Below, in pieces: positions 9,745 to 17,429 of a stretch of DNA of 64,000 bases. The DNA comes from UBA4582 sp038106185 (GTDB taxonomy: Bacteria > Pseudomonadota > Gammaproteobacteria > Pseudomonadales > Azotimanducaceae): NCBI GenBank assembly GCA_038106185.1, contig JAYODE010000002.1, positions 124,001 to 188,000 on the forward strand, read 5' to 3'. Position numbers and translations under genes: made by a program. Position 1 is the first letter of the stretch, and each line of letters opens with the position of its first letter. The notes beneath the pieces were generated by a model that ran no database searches, was not told the origin of the DNA, and worked only from the letters and a program-made list of their open reading frames with translations.

Positions 9745-9837
9745 ATGAACAAAAAACCTGATCTCATTTTTCTAATTTTTGTCATCTTCGGTATCGGTGT
9801 TGCCGTAAATGCCGTCGGTCAAGTGTTGGGCTTCTAG
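9745..9837 (+). CDS. 30-residue single-pass membrane small protein
   Basis: A short ORF from ATG 9745 to TAG 9835-9837, with AAGGA at 9735-9739 as a well-placed ribosome site. The product starts MNKKPDLIF, continues with a hydrophobic stretch of about 20 residues (LIFLIFVIFGIGVAV is its core), and ends NAVGQVLGF. Two lysines before the helix predict the N-terminus in the cytosol. The stop overlaps the stop of convergent fau in a CTAG tetranucleotide, the same arrangement as the 7052-7055 pair. I do not know its function. The start, ribosome site and hydrophobic pattern favour a real gene. Confidence 0.6.
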   Translation: MNKKPDLIFLIFVIFGIGVAVNAVGQVLGF

Positions 9838-10442
9838 TCTCGATCGCGAAGTAAGCGCCACCAGATCAGCGCTTTATCTGTGACAATACCATCCAGTGGA
9901 ACATCCCAGGCGGCGTAGGGCAGCAGAGGGACTTCCTGGCAAGCATGGGCCACGCCCAGCAGTTTTGGCCGATGCCAGCTGCTGGCTCGCGGGGCAAAGG
10001 TGCGATCGTAATAGCCCTTGCCCATACCCAGGCGATTGCCCTGCTGATCGAAACCGACTAAGGGTAACAAGACCAGATCCAGCATGTAGGGAGTTTTGAG
10101 CTTGCCAGGGTCATAATGTGGCTCGAAAATTCCATAGCGATTCTTGGTTAACGGATCCTTATTCGGTCTCCAAGGTTGAAACAATAACTGTTGTGCCAGC
10201 CAGGGTCGCCGAGGATCTGAGAGAACCGGCAGATAGAAGCGCTTGTGCCCAGGCAGTCTCTGCAAGAGAGGCAACAGATCAACCTCGCCGTCGCTGGCCA
10301 GATAAAAGGCGATATGGCGAGCGCGCCGAAAAGCCGGATCGCAGAGAAGCCGACGGCTGATACGAGCGGTGGCAAGACGTTGTTGTTGGGGGCTCAGCCG
10401 GCGCCTGGCTGATCTGAGTCTTGAGCGTAGGGATTTGCGCAT
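9834..10442 (-). CDS. fau: 5-formyltetrahydrofolate cyclo-ligase
   Basis: ATP-dependent conversion of 5-formyl-THF to 5,10-methenyl-THF, which restores the inhibitory folate formed as a by-product of serine/glycine metabolism. 202 residues. The N-terminus is strongly basic (MRKSLRSRLRSARRRLSPQQ), typical of the family. LVLLPLVGFDQQGNRLGMGKGYYDR near residues 122-147 is the diagnostic ATP/folate-binding segment. It is preceded by the 6S RNA gene (20 nt apart), the same ssrS-ygfA/fau order as in E. coli, so it is probably transcribed as part of the 6S primary transcript. Confidence 0.95.
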   Translation of the reverse strand: MRKSLRSRLRSARRRLSPQQQRLATARISRRLLCDPAFRRARHIAFYLASDGEVDLLPLLQRLPGHKRFYLPVLSDPRRPWLAQQLLFQPWRPNKDPLTKNRYGIFEPHYDPGKLKTPYMLDLVLLPLVGFDQQGNRLGMGKGYYDRTFAPRASSWHRPKLLGVAHACQEVPLLPYAAWDVPLDGIVTDKALIWWRLLRDRD

Positions 10443-10462
10443 AAGTCACGCCTGAACAAGTA

Positions 10463-10641
10463 AAATTCCCCAAATTGCCGCTGTCATACAAGCCCTTGAA
10501 CCCAGCGGTTCAAGGCGGTGGCCTCTAACTGGCTACAGGCGTTCCGGAGTCCGGACATGCACATTCACCGAGAAAAAAGACCTCCTGGCTAGCGCTTAAA
10601 GGGTTTAGGACATGGTGACTGGCGCACAACCCAGGGAATCT
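10463..10641 (-). ncRNA. ssrS: 6S RNA
   Basis: Regulatory RNA that binds sigma70-RNA polymerase in stationary phase. On the minus strand the region reads with the 6S hallmarks: CCTTGAACC and GGTTCAAGG arms near the 3' part, GGTGAATGTGCATGTCCGG in the centre, and GCCAGTC in the 5' arm. The ends AGATTCCCTGGGTTG and CAATTTGGGGAATTT pair over about 15 bp (with G-U pairs) as the closing stem, which sets the ends and gives a length of about 179 nt (E. coli 6S is 184). It lies between zapA and fau, the conserved gammaproteobacterial location. Confidence 0.92.
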
Positions 10642-10648
10642 GAAAACA

Positions 10649-10654
10649 AGTATA
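10649..10654 (-). promoter_or_regulatory. Probable -10 element of the 6S RNA promoter
   Basis: TATACT on the minus strand, with 7 nt between it and the inferred 5' end of 6S RNA at 10641. The matching -35 is weak and would overlap the zapA stop region (TTAATC, about 18 nt upstream). Confidence 0.55.
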
Positions 10655-10667
10655 TCGCAACTTGTGC

Positions 10668-10979
10668 TCAGCGATTAACAGATTTAAGACGAACCAGCGC
10701 CTGATCCAGCTTGCCGGTCAGAAAGGCTATCTCACGGGCCTGTGACGCCACGAGACTTTCAGTCTTTTGATTTTCACTGAGGTAATCGTTAGCAATATTC
10801 AGGGCCGCCATCACAGCAATTCGATCGAGACCCAGAATAGAAGAGCCAGATTTGATTTCTCGCATTTTCTTGTCGAGGTATCGGGCGGACTGTTGCAGGG
10901 CTGAGACCTCGTCGGGTTTGCAGCTGACCTGATACTCCTTATCCAGAATCGATACGGTGACAGTTTGAACATTGCTCAT
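10668..10979 (-). CDS. zapA: Cell division protein ZapA
   Basis: Small FtsZ-bundling protein acting at the cell division ring. 103 residues, usual length. The N-terminal half (MSNVQTVTVSILDKEYQVSC) is the FtsZ-binding globular part. LGLDRIAVMAALNIANDYL near 49-67 and the following helix form the dimer/tetramer coiled coil. It stands 6 nt downstream of the TIGR02449-type gene on the same strand and is followed by 6S RNA and fau, a conserved block. Confidence 0.95.
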   Translation of the reverse strand: MSNVQTVTVSILDKEYQVSCKPDEVSALQQSARYLDKKMREIKSGSSILGLDRIAVMAALNIANDYLSENQKTESLVASQAREIAFLTGKLDQALVRLKSVNR

Positions 10980-10985
10980 GGCGTT

Positions 10986-11198
10986 TTATCCGTCCGCTTG
11001 GGAGTTCTGGTCCAGGGCCTTGAGACGCAGAATCATGGCCTCGACCTTGTGTTTGGCTAATTCATTTTTCTCCAGCAAACGCGCGCGTTCCAACTGCCAG
11101 CTGGACCTGTCAGCCGTCATCGCTGCTTGTTTCTGTTCGACTTCGCCGAGCAGCTGAATCAGCTCGTCAATTTTGGCTTCCAGATCTTTTATTTCCAA
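10986..11198 (-). CDS. TIGR02449-type small coiled-coil protein
   Basis: 70 residues, almost all one heptad-rich helix (MEIKDLEAKIDELIQLL...LLEKNELAKHKVEAMILRL). Genes of this type are regularly found directly upstream of zapA in Pseudomonas-like genomes and resemble ZapB in size and coiled-coil nature. A role in division-ring assembly is suggested by context only. The start is a TTG at 11198 without an obvious ribosome site, so the exact start is uncertain. It is divergent from ygfB. Confidence 0.85.
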   Translation of the reverse strand: MEIKDLEAKIDELIQLLGEVEQKQAAMTADRSSWQLERARLLEKNELAKHKVEAMILRLKALDQNSQADG

Positions 11199-11309
11199 CG
11201 GAATATCACTAAGTCAATAATGGTTAGCTACTATAGAGCGCCGACTCGTGAAAGGTCAAACTAGCCTGCGCAGTCGTGCTATCTTAAAGGTTTTATCGGA
11301 AGTCGCATC

Positions 11310-11855
11310 ATGGTCCTAAGGTTAGTGGGTTTCGAAGCGCTGTCGAGGTGCCTGATCGAACTGGGGGTGCCCCATAGCGCCGCGGAAGTGCATGGCTTGA
11401 TCACAGGTTTGCTAGCGGCAGGGGCACGCATCAGCTCGAAGGAGGGTCGCGCGGCGGTGAGTGAATGGTTAGGGTTAGAGGTGGTGGTCACTGCAACTCA
11501 TGCAGAGCTACTGGAAGAGGTTTTCGAGCAGGTTGCCGCTGGCCTGCAGGATCCTGAGCTTAACTTTAAGCTGCTGTTGCCGGACGAAGAGGCCTCTATC
11601 GCACTTCGAACCCAGTCTCTGGGTGAATGGTGCGGAGGTTTTTTAGCGGGTTTTGGTTTGGCTGGGCGATACCAGAACAGTGATTTGAGTGAAGACTTGC
11701 GCGAGCTGCTGGCGGATCTCAGTCATATCGCCAACCTGGATGAAGACGTACCTGACGATGAAGAAAACGAGAGCGACCTGGTCGAGATCTTCGAGTACGT
11801 TCGTCTGTCGGCTTTGATGGTCTTTGCAGAATGTTCGAGTACCTCGTTTCATTAA
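11310..11855 (+). CDS. ygfB: UPF0149 (YgfB/YecA) family protein
   Basis: 181-residue acidic protein. PHSAAEVHGLITGLL near the N-terminus and LGEWCGGFLAGFGL near residue 104 are family signatures. The family's molecular role is not settled; in P. aeruginosa YgfB has been linked to expression control of a cell-wall amidase. Start ATG 11310 has GGAAG upstream. It opens the ygfB-pepP-ubiH group, with 64 nt before pepP. Confidence 0.9.
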   Translation: MVLRLVGFEALSRCLIELGVPHSAAEVHGLITGLLAAGARISSKEGRAAVSEWLGLEVVVTATHAELLEEVFEQVAAGLQDPELNFKLLLPDEEASIALRTQSLGEWCGGFLAGFGLAGRYQNSDLSEDLRELLADLSHIANLDEDVPDDEENESDLVEIFEYVRLSALMVFAECSSTSFH

Positions 11856-11919
11856 AACAGCCGCTGAGTCGCTGGCAGAAGTCCACGATGCGAGAGTGAC
11901 AGCCTTGATGGAGTCTTGA

Positions 11920-13254
11920 ATGAAAGTCAGTCCAACCATTTCGCCCAAAGAGTTTGGCCGGCGGCGCAGCAACCTGATGGCGATGCTGGATGCCAATAGT
12001 ATAGCGATTCTGCCGAGCGCCAGGCTGGTTGCGCGTAATAGCGACATTGATTACCCCTTTCGCCAGGACAGTGATTTCCGTTATTTAACCGGCTTTATCG
12101 AGCCAGATGCAGTGCTCGTCCTGGTACCCGGGCGCGTGCACGGCGAGACAATCCTCTTCTGTCGAGAGCGGGACCCGTTGGCGGAACGCTGGCAAGGCAG
12201 AATCACAGGTCCCGAACGCGCGATGCAATACTATGGTTTCGATGACGCGTTTCCCATTACAGATATCGATGACATATTGCCGGGTTTGATCGAAGGTAAA
12301 TCCAAGCTCTACTATGGCATGGGCACCTACAAGGAGATTGACGCACAGGTGATCGGCTGGGTAGAGAGCATCGCTGCGAATCAACAGTCGGGTTCAAGAC
12401 CACCCGGCGAATTTGTCCATCTTGGCCAGCAGGTGCATGAACTGCGTCTGTTCAAGAGTGCTCAGGAGATGAATGTCATGCGGCATGCTGCCAGCGCGAC
12501 GGCAGACGGTCATTTGCGGGTGATGGCCGCATTGAAACCCGGACTTCGAGAGTACCACCTGGAGGCGGAATTGAATTACGCGTTTGCCAGAACAGGGGCG
12601 CGCACGACGGCATATCCGTCCATCGTAGGGTCCGGTAAGAATGCCAATATCATGCATTATACGCAAAATACCCATGTGATCCGGTCCGGCGACCTGGTGT
12701 TGATAGATGCCGGTGCTGAGTATGAGGGTTATGCGGCAGATGTGACGCGAACCTTGCCGGCGAGCGGCCATTTCAGCCTGGCGCAGAAGGAAGTCTACAA
12801 TGTCGTTCTGGCTGCCCAGCTGGCCGCCATAGCGGAAGTCCGACCAGGAAATCATTGGAATCAACCCCATGAGGCGGCCGTGCGCGAGATTACCTTGGGT
12901 CTGGTGAGGCTTGGTTTATTGCAGGGCAAGGTTGAAGAGCTGATTCGTGATGAGGCCTTCAAGCGGTTTTATATGCATCGAACCGGTCACTGGCTGGGGT
13001 TAGATGTGCATGATGTTGGTGAGTACCAGATTGAGGGTGAGTGGCGGGTCTTTGAACCTGGTATGGTGACAACCATCGAGCCTGGCATTTACATAGCTGA
13101 CGACTTGCAGGATGTGCCAGCGCGCTACAGGGGCATTGGAATCAGGATTGAAGACGATGTGTTGGTCACAAAGTCAGGTCACGAGGTCCTCACCTCTATG
13201 ATCCCGAAGACCATTGATGAGATAGAGCAGTGTATGGCAAAGAAGGTAGCATGA
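11920..13254 (+). CDS. pepP: Xaa-Pro aminopeptidase
   Basis: Removes N-terminal residues preceding proline; cytosolic dinuclear metal (usually Mn) peptidase of family M24. 444 residues. The N-terminal creatinase-like domain is about 1-170. Metal ligands appear in order in the C-terminal domain: Asp in IDAGAEYEGY, Asp in AADVTRT, His in HRTGHWLGLDVHD, Glu in TIEPGIYI and Glu in GIRIEDDV. Its stop overlaps the ubiH start (ATGA at 13251-13254), so the two are translationally coupled. Confidence 0.96.
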   Translation: MKVSPTISPKEFGRRRSNLMAMLDANSIAILPSARLVARNSDIDYPFRQDSDFRYLTGFIEPDAVLVLVPGRVHGETILFCRERDPLAERWQGRITGPERAMQYYGFDDAFPITDIDDILPGLIEGKSKLYYGMGTYKEIDAQVIGWVESIAANQQSGSRPPGEFVHLGQQVHELRLFKSAQEMNVMRHAASATADGHLRVMAALKPGLREYHLEAELNYAFARTGARTTAYPSIVGSGKNANIMHYTQNTHVIRSGDLVLIDAGAEYEGYAADVTRTLPASGHFSLAQKEVYNVVLAAQLAAIAEVRPGNHWNQPHEAAVREITLGLVRLGLLQGKVEELIRDEAFKRFYMHRTGHWLGLDVHDVGEYQIEGEWRVFEPGMVTTIEPGIYIADDLQDVPARYRGIGIRIEDDVLVTKSGHEVLTSMIPKTIDEIEQCMAKKVA

Positions 13255-14462
13255 AGGTCACAAACGAGATTGATGTGCTGATTGTGGGTGCGGGCCTGGT
13301 AGGGCTGACATTGGTCAATGCCCTGCGTGGATCGCGCCTGTCAGTCAGGCTCATTGATGCTCAGAATGAGCCTAAGCTGGCGAAGACGCGCCCCGTTAGT
13401 CGGCAGGGGGCTGCCTTGATCGCCGGTGTCAGTCCGCGGGTCAGTGCGATCAATTTAGCCTCTGAGGTTCTGCTGAATCGTCTTGGTGCCTGGCCCAAAG
13501 AAGGCGCAAGGCAATGTATGTATCGTCAGATGTCGGTCTGGGATAGCCAAGGCACTGCTTCGATCCAATTTGATGCGAGTCTCACTGCCGCCGATCATCT
13601 GGGTACCATTATTGAAAACGACCAATTGATTCAGGCGCTGTTGGAAAGAGCCAAAGATGTCGAAGAGGCACAAATGACCTTTGGATGTTCGGTCGAGGCC
13701 ATTCAACGAACCGCTACCGGTTACCAGGTGCGCCTGCCAAGCGGCGAGGAAATCTGCTGTCGGCTGCTCGTTGGTGCCGATGGTGGCGCATCGATTGTAC
13801 GAGAATTGACAGCAGTCAGGACTGTCGAATGGAGCTACCAGCAGGCGGCTCTGGTCACCACGATTGAAACTCAACTACCTCATGAGGGTGTAGCGCGACA
13901 ATGTTTTACGCCCATCGGCGCGCTCGCGTTCCTGCCGCTGGCAAACCCAAACTATTGTTCGGTAGTCTGGTCCAGTGCCGCAACTGCTGCCCTGCTAGCA
14001 CTCGATGATGTGCAACTTTGCCGGCGTCTCACTCAAGGTTCGGAATCGATCCTCGGCGAGGTCGTAGCTGTTGATCAAAGGTTCTCGTTTCCGCTGCGCC
14101 AGCGGCATGCGCTGCGTTACGTGCAATCGGGTTTAGCGCTGATTGGTGATGCGGCCCATTCCATTCATCCTCTGGCTGGTCAGGGTGCTAATCTGGGCTT
14201 CGCCGATGCTCAGGCTCTGGCAATGGTACTTCAGCAATGCCGGTTCAGCGGTCAATCCTGCGGCGATCTGGCGGTTTTGCGGCGATATGAGCAAGCACGT
14301 CGTCCCGCCAATCTCGCTATGACAGCGGTCATGGAGGGCCTTAAACGAATTTTTGATACGAGTGATCCCGGTGTTAATTGGTTGCGCAACCTGGGGCTTT
14401 CATTGCTCAACCGACAGACAAGGCTGAAGGCCATGGTCGCGAAATTGGCGGCGGGTGTTTAA
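13251..14462 (+). CDS. ubiH: FAD-dependent ubiquinone hydroxylase (UbiH-type)
   Basis: Flavin monooxygenase of the UbiH/UbiF/UbiI group acting on the ubiquinone ring. 403 residues from ATG 13251, which overlaps the pepP stop and has AAGAAGG upstream. The dinucleotide fold DVLIVGAGLVGL is at the N-terminus and the second FAD motif GDAAHSIHPLAGQGANLG near residue 305. Position after pepP argues for UbiH rather than UbiF. A second hydroxylase (ubiI/visC) usually follows in relatives but is absent here, so the enzyme's exact regiospecificity cannot be told from sequence. Confidence 0.88.
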   Translation: MKVTNEIDVLIVGAGLVGLTLVNALRGSRLSVRLIDAQNEPKLAKTRPVSRQGAALIAGVSPRVSAINLASEVLLNRLGAWPKEGARQCMYRQMSVWDSQGTASIQFDASLTAADHLGTIIENDQLIQALLERAKDVEEAQMTFGCSVEAIQRTATGYQVRLPSGEEICCRLLVGADGGASIVRELTAVRTVEWSYQQAALVTTIETQLPHEGVARQCFTPIGALAFLPLANPNYCSVVWSSAATAALLALDDVQLCRRLTQGSESILGEVVAVDQRFSFPLRQRHALRYVQSGLALIGDAAHSIHPLAGQGANLGFADAQALAMVLQQCRFSGQSCGDLAVLRRYEQARRPANLAMTAVMEGLKRIFDTSDPGVNWLRNLGLSLLNRQTRLKAMVAKLAAGV

Positions 14463-14480
14463 AGACGCGTCTTGAGGGGC

Positions 14481-14522
14481 GTGAGAAGAAATTGATTCAA
14501 CCCGGATTTGAGCGCTTCTCAC
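14481..14522. other. Inverted repeat in the ubiH-gcvT spacer
   Basis: Perfect 8-bp arms GTGAGAAG (14481-14488) and CTTCTCAC (14515-14522) with a 26-nt loop, 65 nt before gcvT. It does not match the glycine riboswitch consensus I know and has no T-run. It may be an operator or a leader stem. Confidence 0.4.
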
Positions 14523-14586
14523 TGTTCCCAGAGCCTGTGAATAGTTAGAATGGCGTCGACTTTCATTCACCCCAACGAGCTAAGCC

Positions 14587-15681
14587 ATGGGTCAGCGCAC
14601 ACCGCTTTATGCAATGCATGTCGCCGCAGGGGCCAAGATGGTCGATTTCGGTGGCTGGGACATGCCGATTCACTATGGCTCACAACTCGAAGAGCATCAC
14701 CAGGTCCGCAACGATGTCGGCCTCTGTGACGTCTCTCACATGACGGTTATTGACCTTCAAGGGCCCCAATCACAGGACTATTTGCGCTACCTGTTAGCCA
14801 ATGATGTTGCACGCCTAAACCAGCGGGGTAAGGCGCTCTACAGTGCTATGTTGAATGAAGAAGGGGGTGTGCTTGACGATCTGATTGTCTACCGTGATGG
14901 TCAACAAGAAGATGGATATCGCCTGGTCGTCAATTGCGCGACTCGAGCCAAGGACCTTGCCTGGATGCAGCAGCAGGTCAGTGGGTTTGATTGTCAGCTC
15001 ATCGAGCGGCCAGAGCTCGCTATTCTGGCAATCCAGGGCCCCAACGCTTTGCAGAAGGTGAGCGCCGTGGTGGGCTCGGTCCGGGCCGAGATAATCCGGC
15101 AACTCAAACCCTTTGTCGGCGCCTGGTCAGACGCCTGGTTTATCGCGAGAACCGGATACACCGGTGAGCAAGGCCTTGAAATTATTCTGCCGAACGCGGA
15201 TGCCCAGGATTTATGGCAGCAGTTGATTGCCAGCGGGGTCAAGCCAGTGGGACTGGGTGCGCGTGATACGCTGAGACTTGAGGCGGGAATGAATCTGTAT
15301 GGTAGCGATATGGATGAGTCTGTGACGCCACTGGAGTCCAATATGGCCATGACGGTGAGTTTCGAGGATGGTCGTGAATTTATTGGCCGGTCTCGTCTTG
15401 AAGCACAAATGCAGGCTGGCCTTGAGCGTGAGCTGGTGGGTTTGGTACTCCTGGAGCGAGGCGTCCTTCGCGCCCATTACCCTATTTTCAGCGGCGATCA
15501 ACAGGTTGGCGAGATTACCAGCGGCGCTTTTTCGCCGACCCTTGAGCAGGGCATAGCGCTGGCTCGGATCGCGACCGGCGCGGAAAATCTCACTGTGGAG
15601 ATTCGTAATAAAAGACTGGCTGTACAGCGCGTCAAGGTGCCGTTTGTACGCAATGGCAAGCAGGTATATAAGCCTGTCTAG
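14587..15681 (+). CDS. gcvT: Glycine cleavage system T protein (aminomethyltransferase)
   Basis: Transfers the methylene group from lipoyl-bound aminomethyl on GcvH to tetrahydrofolate, releasing ammonia. 364 residues, E. coli length. MVDFGGWDMPIHYG near 19, VGLCDVSHMT near 46, the folate-binding FIARTGYTGEQGLEI near 182 and GLGARDTLRLEAGMNLYG near 220-237 are conserved. The final third is the C-terminal barrel domain. gcvH follows after 127 nt; gcvP does not follow. Confidence 0.96.
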   Translation: MGQRTPLYAMHVAAGAKMVDFGGWDMPIHYGSQLEEHHQVRNDVGLCDVSHMTVIDLQGPQSQDYLRYLLANDVARLNQRGKALYSAMLNEEGGVLDDLIVYRDGQQEDGYRLVVNCATRAKDLAWMQQQVSGFDCQLIERPELAILAIQGPNALQKVSAVVGSVRAEIIRQLKPFVGAWSDAWFIARTGYTGEQGLEIILPNADAQDLWQQLIASGVKPVGLGARDTLRLEAGMNLYGSDMDESVTPLESNMAMTVSFEDGREFIGRSRLEAQMQAGLERELVGLVLLERGVLRAHYPIFSGDQQVGEITSGAFSPTLEQGIALARIATGAENLTVEIRNKRLAVQRVKVPFVRNGKQVYKPV

Positions 15682-15808
15682 AGGAATAGGATTCGCCGCT
15701 ATCGGGCATCGGCGCTCTAGATGGATTCGGCATTAAAAGGTTGAGTTAAAACAGTCATAAAATCACGTGGTGAGCGATGCTGCCGCGGTAACATTGGGGA
15801 GCAATAAA

Positions 15809-16204
15809 ATGGTCGAGTTTCCAGGTGAATTACACTACGCAAAAAGTCATGAGTGGGTGCGTGTTGAGGATGATGGCAGTGTCACAATTGGTATTTCTGA
15901 CCATGCCCAAGCGGCCCTTGGAGATGTCGTTTTTGTAGAACTGCCAGAAGTAGACTTGGCCATTGCCGCGGGTGATGAAGCGGGTGTCGTGGAGTCAGTA
16001 AAAGCGGCGTCAGATATTTATGCGCCTATCTCAGGCACCGTGATTGCCGTCAATCAATCGTTAGAGGATACGCCTGAAATCGTTAACTCATCGCCCTATG
16101 GCGACGGCTGGTTTTTCAAGATGCAGCCCGATAACCTCGGCGATGTCCAAGACTTGATGGACGTGAATGCCTATGAGGCTTTCTGCGAAGACGAGGATCA
16201 TTAG
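15809..16204 (+). CDS. gcvH: Glycine cleavage system H protein
   Basis: Lipoyl carrier protein shuttling the aminomethyl intermediate between GcvP and GcvT. I chose ATG 15809 (131 residues, E. coli 129) because GGGGAG lies just upstream and the N-terminus MVEFPGELHYAKSHEWV fits the family. An in-frame GTG at 15767 would add 14 atypical residues. The lipoylated lysine is in ESVKAASDIYAP. gcvP, normally next, is not in this window. Confidence 0.96.
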   Translation: MVEFPGELHYAKSHEWVRVEDDGSVTIGISDHAQAALGDVVFVELPEVDLAIAAGDEAGVVESVKAASDIYAPISGTVIAVNQSLEDTPEIVNSSPYGDGWFFKMQPDNLGDVQDLMDVNAYEAFCEDEDH

Positions 16205-16328
16205 TGGAGGGTCCCCAGCGGCGACGCCCAGTTGGGAACGCCTAAGGCGGCTCGCGATCTTGACGGTGTCTAAAGCCACCTCAGCTGCGACGAGTTAAGC
16301 CTTGGATGGCAGCGAATGGCGTGTCTTG

Positions 16329-17429
16329 TTAGTCTTCCGCCAGGACCTGTGAAAGCGCTTCAATTTGATCTGGTAGCAGTTGCAGCAATAGCCCTAACTG
16401 GGTCCTTTGATTGTCATCGATGTCTGTCAGGTCACAAAGCCTTTGGATGTCCTCAAGGGTTCGTTGCAGAGCGTTGACGGCGCTGCCCGCCGCGGGCAGA
16501 AAAAGCGCGCCCAACTCTACCGGTGAAAAAAAGATCTGCTGAAGGCTGGCGACTCGTCGGCCTAAGTCTGCCCGGCTGCCATGGCCTTGACTGGGAAGGG
16601 GTGTGCCAGCGATCAGTAGCTTATCGACTTGGCTTTGTCCAACCTCAGCGCTTTGTCGGCTGCGAGTCAGTAGTGCCAGTAGCTGCTGGTTGTCGATATC
16701 CATGCTCGCCGGCAGGGGCTCTGGCGCCGAAGTGGTTAGCCATGGGCTCAGATCGATCAAGATTTGTTCAGCGAGCAGGCTGAGTACTCGCCTTCGACGG
16801 GTAACAATCTCATCACTAGCCGCCAAGTCATCCACGGGCGTAATAGTCGTCTGGGTCACAAAGTCTTTCGGTTCACGAGCAAAGATGAGGAGTTCGAGCG
16901 CATGAAATCCCAGGCTGACCTCTGTAACATCCGTGAAGCCATGCTGGTCGCGCAGAGACTCCAGTGAGATGTCGACCGTTAAGTCACTGATCAGCCCACT
17001 GTCTGGATAGGCAGCGAGTGTGTCCAGATAACCCGGTTCTATAGGCCAGGCGTCGAGTTGGTAGCGCGCCAGTTCAGGCAGGTCCACCAGGGGTAATGCT
17101 GTGAAACTGACAAAGGCCTCATGGGCACTGCGCCATGCGGTTTGGGCGGTCTGTTGACGCTCTCCATCGGGTAACTGAAGAAAATCTTCGATTGACCCCT
17201 GCAGAATTTCAACACTGCTGAGCAGGCCGCGACCCTGCGCCAGACTTAATGCCTGAAGTGCCGTCAGACTGGCGTGGGCTTTCGTTACGTCGAGTCGCGG
17301 TGGTGTTGTGGCCGGTTCAGGGTCAGCGCAAGCGCTCAATAACAGGACAAGCGCAAGCGCAAGCGATCTTGGCCACTCAGTGGATTCGCCGAGTGGATCG
17401 GCTAGTCGCGTAAGGAGATGATTGGCCAT
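16329..17429 (-). CDS. Imelysin-like lipoprotein
   Basis: 366 residues. A signal peptide with hydrophobic LALALVLLL and lipobox LSAC (Cys34) predicts a lipoprotein; the n-region is unusually long (about 20 residues). GFHALE at 174-179 is the GxHxxE motif of the imelysin/M75 family, and WPIEPGYLDTLAAYPDSGLI at 128-147 also fits. Many family members are periplasmic iron-related proteins lacking proven protease activity. No iron transporter or di-haem peroxidase partner is adjacent, so the substrate is open. It overlaps the upstream HAD gene by 28 nt and is probably cotranscribed with it. Confidence 0.75.
   Translation of the reverse strand: MANHLLTRLADPLGESTEWPRSLALALVLLLSACADPEPATTPPRLDVTKAHASLTALQALSLAQGRGLLSSVEILQGSIEDFLQLPDGERQQTAQTAWRSAHEAFVSFTALPLVDLPELARYQLDAWPIEPGYLDTLAAYPDSGLISDLTVDISLESLRDQHGFTDVTEVSLGFHALELLIFAREPKDFVTQTTITPVDDLAASDEIVTRRRRVLSLLAEQILIDLSPWLTTSAPEPLPASMDIDNQQLLALLTRSRQSAEVGQSQVDKLLIAGTPLPSQGHGSRADLGRRVASLQQIFFSPVELGALFLPAAGSAVNALQRTLEDIQRLCDLTDIDDNQRTQLGLLLQLLPDQIEALSQVLAED

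Noticed and set aside
9209..9745. Minus-strand open frame with a pentapeptide-like repeat (LSQNQ)
   Set aside because: It reads through the 100-N gap and owes its openness to the 15-bp array, whose period is a multiple of three. It also overlaps the ilvA 3' end.
11146..11280. Various frames antisense to tkt, the zapA group and other genes
   Set aside because: Shadows of well-supported genes on the opposite strand or in another frame.
14463..14586. Glycine riboswitch before gcvT
   Set aside because: The conserved core sequences of the glycine aptamer are not present.
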